Shown in pieces: positions 16,097 through 24,411 of a DNA stretch of 64,000 nt. The stretch spans positions 186,001-250,000 of the forward strand of contig NZ_JAVHXC010000004.1 of the NCBI RefSeq assembly GCF_032248695.1, given 5' to 3'. The stretch's first letter is position 1; the number at the start of each line of letters is the position of its first letter. The stretch comes from Dietzia sp032248695 (GTDB lineage Bacteria > Actinomycetota > Actinomycetes > Mycobacteriales > Mycobacteriaceae). The position numbers and the translations under genes were made by a program. Below the pieces are notes generated by a model, which worked only from the letters and a program-made list of their open reading frames with translations, was not told the DNA's origin and did no database searches.

Positions 16097-16142
16097 GTGG
16101 TCAGGCCCGTCGGCCGACCGTTCAGGCCCGTCGGCTGAGCCC
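16080..16142. repeat. three 21-bp tandem repeats spanning two convergent stop codons
   Basis: Units start at 16080, 16101 and 16122, each beginning tcaggcccgtcggc. The tyrA stop (TGA) lies in unit 1 and the stop of the opposite gene (TCA read on the minus strand) starts unit 3, so the repeat makes up the 3' ends of both genes. Confidence 0.85.
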
Positions 16143-16733
16143 CGGCACGTCGATGATCATGCCGCCGGCGTCGACGGTCGCGCTGGTCGAGGCGGTCGCC
16201 GTGAACCCGTGGACCTGCTCGTCGTCGCTGGACAGGGTGACCGTGTCCTCGGTGACGTCGAGGGTCATGGAGTCCACCGACAGGACGCGCTCCTCCGCGG
16301 AACCGGGCTGGGCGTGCAGGCCGAGACGGCCGATCATCACGCTCGCGAAGAACACGCTGTAGGTGACGTCCACGTCGACCACACCGTCACCGCCGACGCG
16401 GGAGCGGGTGCCGCTCGGATCGTCGAGGAGCCAGGCACCCTCGTCGTCGCACGCCAGCTCGATGGAACGCTCGTACTCCTCGGTGCTCACCGTGAGCCCG
16501 ACACGACGCAGCGCACGGTTCGAGCCGAGTTCCGCCTCGTACTCCACCGTGAACGCCTCGTGCTCGGGGTGCGCCGCGGAGACGATCCGCCCGCGGGCGC
16601 GCGCGGAGTCGCCCTTGGGGACCACTCTGACCTGCTCGATCACCCTGCCGGTCTCGGAGATCCACGTGTACAAGCGGGGGCTCGAGGCGCGCTGCGTCTC
16701 GGACTGCGGCGCGGAGGACTGAGAAGCGTTCAC
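16122..16733 (-). CDS. putative glycolipid-binding protein (DUF1089-like)
   Basis: This protein of about 203 residues has the pattern of the putative glycolipid-binding family: an N-terminal W near RLYTWISETGRVIEQVRV, a mid-region VEYEAELGSNRALRRVGLTV, and an approximately 15-stranded beta-rich character. The C-terminal half has VDVDVTYSVFFASVMIGRLGL. No signal peptide is visible. The start is uncertain. The GTG at 16733 is preferred because TACCGT lies exactly 7 bases upstream (leaderless pattern), but GTG codons at 16742 and 16769 are in frame. Family assignment is by pattern and is moderately sure. Confidence 0.65.
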   Translation of the reverse strand: MNASQSSAPQSETQRASSPRLYTWISETGRVIEQVRVVPKGDSARARGRIVSAAHPEHEAFTVEYEAELGSNRALRRVGLTVSTEEYERSIELACDDEGAWLLDDPSGTRSRVGGDGVVDVDVTYSVFFASVMIGRLGLHAQPGSAEERVLSVDSMTLDVTEDTVTLSSDDEQVHGFTATASTSATVDAGGMIIDVPGLSRRA

Positions 16734-16788
16734 ACCGTCCACGGTAGGAAAATCTCCACCGAAACGCACATCCTCCCCCTTTACACGG

Positions 16789-18114
16789 TCACCGCGGGTG
16801 TAGGTCCACCCGGCCCCTGCGCCACGGGTAGAGCGTCACGTTGCGCGACCGCGGCCACTCCCGTCCGGACCCCACCGGGTCGAGCCGGTACCGCTGCAGG
16901 ACGTGCCGCAGGATGACCTCGCCCTCCATCATGGCGAACGACGCCCCGATGCAGCGGCGTGCCCCGCCGCCGAACGGCAGCCACTCGGTGGGGGTGGGGA
17001 CCTCACCCAGGAAACGGCCCGGGTCGAAGGTGCCGGGGGACGGGTAGGTGTCCGACGACCGGTGCGCCAGCACGATCGACGGCGACACGGTCACCCCCTT
17101 CGGGTACGTGCGCCCACCCACGGTCGCCGGCTCCTGCAGCTCCCGCATCACCATCGGCACCACCGGGTGCAGTCGCAGCACCTCCTTGAGCACGGCGTCG
17201 AGATACTCCGACCCGCCCTCGGCGATCTCAGCGACGCACCGGTCCTGCACGCCGGGGTGGCGGGCCAGCTCGAGCATCGACCACGCCATGGCGGTCGCCG
17301 TGGTCTCGTGGCCGGCCGCGACGAGGGTCATGAGCTGGTCACGCAGCTCGACGTCCGACAGGTGATGGTCGGACGGGCCCGACGCGCCGGAGGCCGAGGC
17401 GCGCACGAGCAGGGCCAGGAGGTCGCGCCGCTCGGCCAGGGCCGGGTCCCGGCGCGTGGCCTCGATCTCCTCCTGCAGGAACCCGTGGATGGTCTCCAGG
17501 TCGCGCACCTCCCGGCTCCACGGCCGGAACCGGCGCAGCGGCGGGATCCCCAGGCCGATCATCACCACAGGGCCGGCGTCCACGGCCCGGGCCACGATCG
17601 GTCGCATCCGGTCCAGCCGCGCCGAGTCGGTCACCCCGAACACGACCCGCAGGATCACCTCGAGCGTGAGCTGGTTGAGCAGGACGTGCGCGCGGACGCG
17701 GCCCGACCGCGGCCACCGGGACAGCTGCTCGGCGGTGACCTCCTCGACGAGCGTGCGGTACCCGTCGATCTCGCGGCGCCCGAACGCCGGCGCCAGCAGC
17801 CGCCGCGCCCGGGCGTGCTCGTCACCGTCCTGGAGCAGCAGCGAGTGGTCACCGAGGAGGGGACGGAGCAGGTCGTTGCCCTTGCCGGCGTGGAAGATCG
17901 ACGGCGAGCCGGCGAACACGTCCCTGACCTGCGCGGGCTCGGACACCGCGATGACCTTGCGGCCCCGGGGCATGAGATCGAGCGTGAACGGCACCCCGTA
18001 CCGCCGGGCCGCGGCCGGGAACACGGCCGCGGGGGCGGCGAGCGCCAGGACCGCCTGCAGGATCCGGGGCAGCCGCGGGCCCGGCGGGAGACTGTGTCGG
18101 AGGTCACTGGTCAT
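16789..18114 (-). CDS. cytochrome P450
   Basis: This 441-residue class I-type bacterial P450 is soluble. All hallmark motifs are present: I-helix AGHETTA, K-helix ExxR (KEVLRLHP), the PERF-like DPGRFLG, and the heme loop FGGGARRCIG with Cys at about 388. The N-terminus is Pro-rich (SLPPGPRLPRILQ). The ATG at 18114 has TACGGT 6 bases upstream, a leaderless pattern. No redox partner is adjacent; a 3Fe-4S ferredoxin gene lies 40 kb away at 57619. The substrate cannot be inferred; the overall look (SPxxFHAGKGNDLLRPLLG) is of the CYP fatty-acid/sterol-like group. Confidence 0.93.
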   Translation of the reverse strand: MTSDLRHSLPPGPRLPRILQAVLALAAPAAVFPAAARRYGVPFTLDLMPRGRKVIAVSEPAQVRDVFAGSPSIFHAGKGNDLLRPLLGDHSLLLQDGDEHARARRLLAPAFGRREIDGYRTLVEEVTAEQLSRWPRSGRVRAHVLLNQLTLEVILRVVFGVTDSARLDRMRPIVARAVDAGPVVMIGLGIPPLRRFRPWSREVRDLETIHGFLQEEIEATRRDPALAERRDLLALLVRASASGASGPSDHHLSDVELRDQLMTLVAAGHETTATAMAWSMLELARHPGVQDRCVAEIAEGGSEYLDAVLKEVLRLHPVVPMVMRELQEPATVGGRTYPKGVTVSPSIVLAHRSSDTYPSPGTFDPGRFLGEVPTPTEWLPFGGGARRCIGASFAMMEGEVILRHVLQRYRLDPVGSGREWPRSRNVTLYPWRRGRVDLHPR

Positions 18115-18228
18115 GCGCCCACCGTACGACCCCCCTGCCGCGCCCGCACCCCTGTGACACCGGGAGGTCGTCGGACGTTCACCGCGATCGTCACCTCGTC
18201 GTCGTCGATCCGGTTTAACCTGGGCCGC

Positions 18229-18858
18229 ATGGCCCTGCTCCCGGTGGACACGGACTCGACCCCCGACGACATCGCGGCCCTGCTCGCCGTGGACGCCGCG
18301 GTGCGCGCGGCGGTCGGACTCGAGCACGACCGGCCCACCCCCTCCGCCCTGCACTGGGCCGGCGCGGAGGGCATGTGGATGGCGCTGCTGCGGCCCGGTG
18401 ACGGGCGCGCGCTCCTGGTCGGCTGGCACCACGAGTTCTCCCTCACCGAGGGCAGCGGGCGCGCGGGCGAGGCCGGCACCGACCTCGTGGGCGACGCCCC
18501 CGGCTGGTGGCGCCGCGGCGTCGAGTACGCCCGGTCCCGCGAGGCGTACCTGGGGTTCCTGTACGGCTGGGACGGCTCGGGCTGGTGGCGCCTGGACCAG
18601 CCCGTCGACGACGGCTTCGACCCCGAACTGTTCCCCGTCACCCGCGCGGCGATGCGCGACATCATCGACGACCTCGCCGACTCCACGCTCCTCGACGATC
18701 CCGATCCCGACGCCGTCGAGGCCCTCCTCGACGCCGGTGCCGGCCTCACCGCCACGCACCTCGCCGCGGTACTCCATGCCCCCGACGGCTGGCCCGAGGT
18801 CGACCTCGACGCCGGGGCCCGCGCCGCCGCCGGGTTCCGCTCCGGCGTCCCCGCCTGA
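18229..18858 (+). CDS. hypothetical protein, acidic, Trp-rich
   Basis: This 209-residue acidic cytosolic protein is one I do not recognise. It has no membrane segment or signal peptide. The central part is Trp/Gly-rich (GWHHEFSLTEG, PGWWRRGVEYARSREAYLGFLYGWDGSGWWRLD), followed by a helical Asp-rich C-terminal half. The ATG at 18229 follows a TAACCT box by 7 bases, so the gene probably has its own leaderless promoter. It is divergent from the P450 gene and is followed by a PGPGW-family membrane protein 46 bases on. Confidence 0.75.
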   Translation: MALLPVDTDSTPDDIAALLAVDAAVRAAVGLEHDRPTPSALHWAGAEGMWMALLRPGDGRALLVGWHHEFSLTEGSGRAGEAGTDLVGDAPGWWRRGVEYARSREAYLGFLYGWDGSGWWRLDQPVDDGFDPELFPVTRAAMRDIIDDLADSTLLDDPDPDAVEALLDAGAGLTATHLAAVLHAPDGWPEVDLDAGARAAAGFRSGVPA

Positions 18859-18904
18859 CCCCCACGCCCCTGATGACGCGCCGCGTTTCTGTCACCATGG
18901 TCCG

Positions 18905-19444
18905 GTGAGAAGACTCGGCTACGTCGCGGCCAGGCGCCTCGCCCTGGAGACGCTCGGGTGGACGCTCGTCGTGCTGGGGGTCGCCGCGCTGTTCCTGCCC
19001 GGCCCCGGCCTGCTCATGCTCTTCGCCGGCACGGTGGTGCTCTCCCGCCAGTACGAGTGGTTCGACCGGCGCCTCCTCACCGTCAAGCGGCTCGCCATGG
19101 AGGGCGCCTCCCACGGCGTGCAGTCGTGGCCGAAGATCGCCGGCTCGCTGATCGGCGTGGCCTGGCTGATCGGCCTCGGGATCTTCTGGGGCGTCGGGTC
19201 CGCGGTGCCGGGCTGGTGGCCGCTCTCGGACGACCTGTGGCTGGTCGGCGGGTGGGGCACCGGCGGCACGCTCATCTTCTCCGGCCTCGTCGGGCTGGCC
19301 CTGCTGGTCTACGCGTTCCGGCGCTTCCGGGGCAGCCCGTACGACCACGAGGCGGAGGTGGTCCACGACCGGCGACGCCGCGAGGAACGGCGGCGGGCGC
19401 GCGCCGCGCGGCGCGGCCACCGCGCCGAGGTCACACCAGGCTGA
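18905..19444 (+). CDS. PGPGW-family transmembrane protein
   Basis: This 179-residue membrane protein has the family's LPGPGLLMLFAGTVVLS motif at the end of the first helix, a second membrane region (GSLIGVAWLIGLGIFWGV) and a third (GTLIFSGLVGLALLVYAF). The basic tail after the last helix has dense Arg. The family (TIGR02611-like) is common in actinobacteria and has no known function. GTG start at 18905. Its last 14 bases overlap the convergent GH65 gene. Confidence 0.8.
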   Translation: MRRLGYVAARRLALETLGWTLVVLGVAALFLPGPGLLMLFAGTVVLSRQYEWFDRRLLTVKRLAMEGASHGVQSWPKIAGSLIGVAWLIGLGIFWGVGSAVPGWWPLSDDLWLVGGWGTGGTLIFSGLVGLALLVYAFRRFRGSPYDHEAEVVHDRRRREERRRARAARRGHRAEVTPG

Positions 19445-21869
19445 AGCGTTCCTCGGCGCCCACCGCCACCAGACGCTCCCGGCCCGCCACCCGCACGCGC
19501 ACCGGCACCGCGTCGATCACGCCGTCGCGGTGCCGGATCACCACCTCCTCCCGCGTCACCGTCACCGTGAGCGGCGAGCGCAGGTAGACCACGGTGAACG
19601 AGACCCCCTCGATCTCCCCCGGCAGGTTCGGTTCCAGGTGGAGCGTCCCGCCCCCGACCCGCAACCCCGCGTAGAAGCGCTGCACCAGGTCGACGGTGCC
19701 CGCCATGACCCCCATGTGGATGCCCTCCCGGGTGGTGCCGCCCTGGATGTCGTCCACGTCGCTGCGCAGCGCCACCGCGAACCGCTCCCAGGAGGAGTCC
19801 GGGTCGAAGCGGGCCAGGACGCCGGCGTGCGTGATGTAGGACAGGGTCGACCCGTGCGAGGTCCGCCGGTCGTAGTACTCGATCGTGCGGCGGGCGGCGT
19901 CGTCGGGGAACCGGTAGCCCAGCCGCGTGAAGATCCGGCGCAGCTCGTCGTCGCCGAACAGGAAGAACAGCATCACCGCGTCGGCCTGCTTGGCGAGCTT
20001 GTAGCGGTCCGGGGTGTCGCCCTCGGCCTTGAGGATCCGGTCGAGGCGCGCGATGTCGCCGTACTCGGCGCGATAGGCGTCCCAGTCCAGCTCCTCGAGC
20101 TGCTCGTAGCCCTCGAACTGGCTGAGGATCCCGTCGTGGAAGGGCACGAACATCCGGCGGCTCATGTCCTCCCACCTCGCGATCTCCTCGTCCCGCAACT
20201 CGAGCCTGGCCCGCACGGTGTCCGCCCGCGTCGACGGCAACAGGTCCAGCAGGTGCGCGGCGACGTCGCAGATCCACGCCACGAACACGTTGGTGTAGGC
20301 GTTGTTGCGCAGGCCTCCCGCGGCCGCGCCCGGGTACCTCTCGTGGTACTCGTCCGGGCCCATCACCCCGTGGATCTCGTACCGCTCGCGGTCCGAGGAG
20401 TAGTGGGCGACGGACGACCAGAACCGGGCGATGCCCAGCATCAGCTCGGCGCCCCGGTTCTCGAGGAACATCGTGTCCTCGGTGGTGGTGACGTACTGCC
20501 AGATGTTGTAGAAGATCGCGGCGCTGACGTGGCGTTGGTTGTGGGACAGGTCCTCGTCCCACGTCCCGGACAGGGGGTTGAGGTGCACCTCCTGCGTCTC
20601 CTCCGTGCCCAGCGAGCCGCTCTGCCACGGGAACATGAAGCCGGCGTACCCGGCGGCGTCCGCGGCGGCGCGCGCCTCGGACAGTCGCCGGTAGCGGTAC
20701 ATGAGCAGCCCGCGGGTCACGTCGGGCGTGCGGAACGTGAGGAAGGGCAGGACGAACAGCTCGTCCCAGAACACGTGGCCGCGGTAGGCCTCGCCGCTGA
20801 TGCCGCGGGCGGGCACGCCGGCGTCGAGGTCAGCGGTGTGGGGGGAGCACGTCTGCAGGATGTGGCAGATGTGGACGCGCAGCAGGTGCTGGGCCTCGTC
20901 GTCGCCGAAAACCCGGACGTCGCACGTCTGCCACAGGCGGTGCCACGACTCGCGGTGGTGCGCGAGCGCGGCGTCGAAGGATCGCGAGCGGGCCACCGCG
21001 CGGTGCGCGCGGACGAGCGTGTCGCCCGTCGCGGGGTCGCGGGAGGTGAACAGCCCGACCGACTTCTCGATGACGGTGGGCACCCCGCGCGCGAGGTCGA
21101 GGTGCAGTGTCTGCTGGACGTGGTCGGGGGTGCGGAAGTCGGTGCGGGGCACCTCGACGGGCCGGCCGCCCGAGGACACGCGGGTGCGGGCGGCGACGCT
21201 GACGGTGACCTCGGACTCGCGGGTCCGCGTCTTGAGCGCCATCACGTCCGGTCGGGGGATCTCGGTCGCGACGGCGTCGAGGTGGGAGCCCTCGAGTCCG
21301 CGGTAGCGGGGCACGCCGGCATTGGTGACGCGCCCGTCGATCGCGCTCACGACCTCGGCGGGTCCGGACCAGTCGATCGGGGTGAGGGTCCACTCGAGGT
21401 AGGCGTGGTGCATCGAGGCCATGGAGGTGAACCGCCGGCTGACGAGCTCGGTCTCGCGCCCCTCCCGGTCGCGGAACCGGAGATGGCGCGTGAGGACGGC
21501 CGCGCGGAGGTCCAGCCGGTGGTGGTAGTCGAGGATCTCCACGTCCGCGAGCCGCAGCACCTCGGCGCCGCCGATCCGCAGGCGCAGGGGCAGCCAGTTG
21601 GGCAGGTTGACCAGGTCCTCGTTGTGGACCGGGACGCCGCCGAGCAGGGTGGCCGCGCGGTTGTAGAGCCCGTGGACGTAGGTGCCCGGGTAGTGGACGT
21701 CGTCGGCCTCCTCCCACTCGGCCGCGCCGCGGGTGGCCATATACCCGTTGCCGGTGGAGGTGAGCGTCTCGCGCAGGCCCTCCCCCGCGGGGTCGACGCC
21801 GACGTAGGCGAGCGTGAACGCGGGATCGCCGGCGCCGGCGCCCGCGGGGCCGGAGTGAGGATCGGTCAC
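19431..21869 (-). CDS. glycoside hydrolase family 65 protein (trehalose/maltose phosphorylase-like)
   Basis: This 812-residue cytosolic enzyme of the GH65 family has a beta-sandwich N-terminal domain and an (alpha/alpha)6 barrel. Barrel motifs are GHVFWDELFVLPFLTF, the general-acid Glu in HGVMGPDEYHE, KQADAVM and the phosphate-binding loop RTSHGSTLS. The presence of that loop favours a phosphorylase over a hydrolase. A substrate such as trehalose, maltose or kojibiose cannot be decided from motifs. No phosphoglucomutase or trehalose phosphatase domain is fused. The gene stands alone with a GTG start at 21869; its 3' end overlaps the neighbour by 14 bases. Confidence 0.9.
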   Translation of the reverse strand: MTDPHSGPAGAGAGDPAFTLAYVGVDPAGEGLRETLTSTGNGYMATRGAAEWEEADDVHYPGTYVHGLYNRAATLLGGVPVHNEDLVNLPNWLPLRLRIGGAEVLRLADVEILDYHHRLDLRAAVLTRHLRFRDREGRETELVSRRFTSMASMHHAYLEWTLTPIDWSGPAEVVSAIDGRVTNAGVPRYRGLEGSHLDAVATEIPRPDVMALKTRTRESEVTVSVAARTRVSSGGRPVEVPRTDFRTPDHVQQTLHLDLARGVPTVIEKSVGLFTSRDPATGDTLVRAHRAVARSRSFDAALAHHRESWHRLWQTCDVRVFGDDEAQHLLRVHICHILQTCSPHTADLDAGVPARGISGEAYRGHVFWDELFVLPFLTFRTPDVTRGLLMYRYRRLSEARAAADAAGYAGFMFPWQSGSLGTEETQEVHLNPLSGTWDEDLSHNQRHVSAAIFYNIWQYVTTTEDTMFLENRGAELMLGIARFWSSVAHYSSDRERYEIHGVMGPDEYHERYPGAAAGGLRNNAYTNVFVAWICDVAAHLLDLLPSTRADTVRARLELRDEEIARWEDMSRRMFVPFHDGILSQFEGYEQLEELDWDAYRAEYGDIARLDRILKAEGDTPDRYKLAKQADAVMLFFLFGDDELRRIFTRLGYRFPDDAARRTIEYYDRRTSHGSTLSYITHAGVLARFDPDSSWERFAVALRSDVDDIQGGTTREGIHMGVMAGTVDLVQRFYAGLRVGGGTLHLEPNLPGEIEGVSFTVVYLRSPLTVTVTREEVVIRHRDGVIDAVPVRVRVAGRERLVAVGAEERFSLV

Positions 21870-22042
21870 CGCTGTGACACAACCACATCAGAGGGGCCCG
21901 CGAGCCGGCTGCCGAGAGATCGTCACCTGCCCGAGACCTGCCGACCGCGTGGATGAACTATGATCTAGGTCACAGTCGGGACGGTCCGGGGCCGCGCCGC
22001 GAGCCCACTTGTCGACCGTCTCGTCGGACACGGGAGGTCGCC

Positions 22043-22504
22043 ATGACCGTACAGCTGATCGAAGTCACCGAGGACGTCGCCGACAGGATGCAGGCCCTCA
22101 CCACGCCGACGCCGTGCCAGGTCGAGGACGCGCGCATGATCATCGTCGACCTGCTCGGGTCGGAGCCCTCCTGGCCGCTCGCGGTCCTGGTCGATCAGGT
22201 GTGCGTGTCCTACGAGTGCCCGGACGGGGAGCGCCTCATGGTGGACCTGCGGGACCGCGAGGGGTTGGCGGACGACGACCTGCGTGACGAGCCCGCCCTC
22301 AAGCGGGTGCGCTGGGTACGCGCCACACGGACCGCGCTGCGTCAGCTCACGGACGCGGGCGAGGTCGTGTGGAGTCTGCCGTCGGACGATCCGGACGAGG
22401 TCGACCACCCCGAGGTGCTGGTGCTGATGTCGGGTGCGCAGCCGCGCGCCTTCCGCATCTACGTGGGCGAGCCGCTGCCCGACGGGTCGGTCTCCCTGCG
22501 GTAG
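22043..22504 (+). CDS. hypothetical protein
   Basis: This 153-residue acidic soluble protein is one I do not recognise. It has no membrane segment. The N-terminal half is mixed alpha/beta (MTVQLIEVTEDVADRMQALT) and the rest is rich in Asp/Glu with a C-terminal strand pattern (AFRIYVGEPLPDGSVSLR). A gggaggtc ribosome binding site precedes the ATG at 22043. The last 46 bases overlap, in antisense, the end of the DUF2339 gene. The gene is divergent from the GH65 gene. Confidence 0.75.
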   Translation: MTVQLIEVTEDVADRMQALTTPTPCQVEDARMIIVDLLGSEPSWPLAVLVDQVCVSYECPDGERLMVDLRDREGLADDDLRDEPALKRVRWVRATRTALRQLTDAGEVVWSLPSDDPDEVDHPEVLVLMSGAQPRAFRIYVGEPLPDGSVSLR

Positions 22505-24399
22505 CGCACGGCCACCGCGAGCATCACCGCGCCCACGGCGATGAAGGACAGGACGCGGAACAACCCGGGCAGCGTGGCGAGGTCGAGCAGGAGCAGCTTG
22601 GCCAGGGCCAGCGCGCCGAGGAGGAAGCCGAGCCGGCGGGCGTCGGCGATGCGCGGGCTCGCGGTGAGGACCAGCCACGCCGCGCAGCAGATCCACAGCA
22701 CCGTCACCACGAGGTGCGCGGCGAGGAACCCGGTGCGCGCGGTGCCGGCGAGGTCGCCGGTCGTGACGCCGGCGGCGACGATCATGACGGAGAACGTCGC
22801 CAGCGCCACGACCGCGCCGACCATCACGACGCGCCGCGACTCCGCCGGTACCCGGCGCCGGGCCCACCAGGTCACGGCCGCCGCGAGCGCGGTGACGGCG
22901 AACGCGGAGACCACGTCCCAGTAGGAGAACTCACGCACCGCGAGCCGCTCGCTGAGCGCGAGGTGCGGCGCGTTGACGCCCAGGTACACCAGCAACGCGA
23001 GGACGGTCGCGGCGGCGGCCACCCAGTCCAGCCAGCGGCGGCCCCACAGTCCGGCCGCGGCGACGTAGGCCAGGGCGCTGAGGGTGAGGGCGAATCCGGT
23101 GAGCTCGCGCCCGCCCAGCTCGACCCACGTCAGCAGCAGGAGCGCGCTGCCGACGATCCCGGTCACGGCGGACAGCGTCGCACCGGCGCGGTCTCGTCCG
23201 GCGCGGGCCGCGAGGACGGCGACGGTGAGGTACGCCGCGGCGAGGAGCACACCGTAGGGCCAGCCCGGGCGGAGGAGGTGGGTGGCGGGCAGGAGGGCGA
23301 GGGGCAGGGCGGTGGGGACGACGACGAGGGCCGCGTTCTCGACCGCGGGGCCCCGGCGGAGTGAGTCGTACCAGGCCACCCCCACCCCGACGGCGGCGAA
23401 CACGAGTGCGGTCGCGATGAGCGCGATCTGTTCGCCGCGGGAGTGGAGGGCGGCCTGCGACAGGTATCCGGTCAGCAGCACGCCCGGGAGGACCGACCAC
23501 ACCAAGCGCACGGCCACCCCGAGTTCGGAGGCGAGGAGCGCGGTGGCGATGCCGACGATCGCCACGAAGACGGGCAGTTCGACGTCGGTGGAGATGAGCG
23601 GCGCGAGCACCATGGTGCCGGCCGAGACGAGGCAGGCCAGCAGCCCCGAGGACCATCGCTGGGCGAGCGCCATGCCCCCGAGGGCCAGGCCGCCGACGAA
23701 CATGAACGCGGCCGGGACCGGCACCCACAGGTAGAGGGTGGTGGCGGCGATGACGTCGAGCATGGCCGCCGCCAGGCCCGTGCCGACCAGCGCCAGGGCG
23801 CCGGGGTTGACCGGGGTGCCGACGGTGGGCACGTGGCGGTCCTGCAGCCGCAGGCCGAGGACCACGAGGACGACCGCGAGGGCCGCGGCGGCGATGACCC
23901 GGGCGATCGGCGGGAACAGCCCGGCCTGGATCGCGACCACCAGCAGGAAGGCGATGCCGGCGAGCATGACCGCCCCGCCGATGGCCGCGATGACGGTGGC
24001 GGCGGTGACGCGCGGCACCCGGCGCGGCCGGGCCTCGGCGGGCGGCGCCCACGGGCGCTGCGGGTTCTGCTGCTGCGGGTGCGCGGGCGCCTCCGGACGC
24101 CACGGACCGCCCGCCTGCTGCGGCTGCCACGGCCGGTCGGGGCGCGCCCCGGCGCCGACGCCCGCCCCGGGCGGCTGCCACGGCCCGACCGGGTGCGGCG
24201 CACCCGGGTGGCGGACCGGCGCGGTCCCCGCCTGCCCGCCGAGCGCGGCCAGCCCGGCGCGCACCTCCGCGACCTCGGCGGTGATGCGTCCGAGCCGGGC
24301 GTCGAGGTCGGCGAGGGCACGCTGCAGGTCTGGCCGCGGGTCGGGCTGCTCGGGGTTCACCCCCGAATCATCTCCCGCCCCGGCCGCGGGCGTCCACAT
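22459..24399 (-). CDS. DUF2339 polytopic membrane protein
   Basis: This 646-residue protein has three parts. A predicted coiled-coil N-terminal segment (LQRALADLDARLGRITAEVAEVRAGL) is followed by a Pro/Gln/Gly-rich linker (about residues 55-130) and then some 14-16 hydrophobic helices to the end. This coiled-coil, linker and many-helix layout, and the LLLDLATLPGLFRVLSFIAVG C-terminal motif, are typical of DUF2339. Its function is unknown. The start is the ATG at 24399, although a GTG at 24360 is in frame and has a closer purine-rich element. It lies 12 bases after the acyl-CoA ligase gene on the same strand. Confidence 0.85.
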   Translation of the reverse strand: MWTPAAGAGDDSGVNPEQPDPRPDLQRALADLDARLGRITAEVAEVRAGLAALGGQAGTAPVRHPGAPHPVGPWQPPGAGVGAGARPDRPWQPQQAGGPWRPEAPAHPQQQNPQRPWAPPAEARPRRVPRVTAATVIAAIGGAVMLAGIAFLLVVAIQAGLFPPIARVIAAAALAVVLVVLGLRLQDRHVPTVGTPVNPGALALVGTGLAAAMLDVIAATTLYLWVPVPAAFMFVGGLALGGMALAQRWSSGLLACLVSAGTMVLAPLISTDVELPVFVAIVGIATALLASELGVAVRLVWSVLPGVLLTGYLSQAALHSRGEQIALIATALVFAAVGVGVAWYDSLRRGPAVENAALVVVPTALPLALLPATHLLRPGWPYGVLLAAAYLTVAVLAARAGRDRAGATLSAVTGIVGSALLLLTWVELGGRELTGFALTLSALAYVAAAGLWGRRWLDWVAAAATVLALLVYLGVNAPHLALSERLAVREFSYWDVVSAFAVTALAAAVTWWARRRVPAESRRVVMVGAVVALATFSVMIVAAGVTTGDLAGTARTGFLAAHLVVTVLWICCAAWLVLTASPRIADARRLGFLLGALALAKLLLLDLATLPGLFRVLSFIAVGAVMLAVAVRYRRETDPSGSGSPT

Positions 24400-24411
24400 A
24401 CCGATGCAGTC

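Noticed and set aside
18905..18960. ATG at 18958 as an alternative start region for the PGPGW protein
   Set aside because: That ATG is in another frame; the GTG at 18905 keeps the basic N-terminus and first helix of the family.
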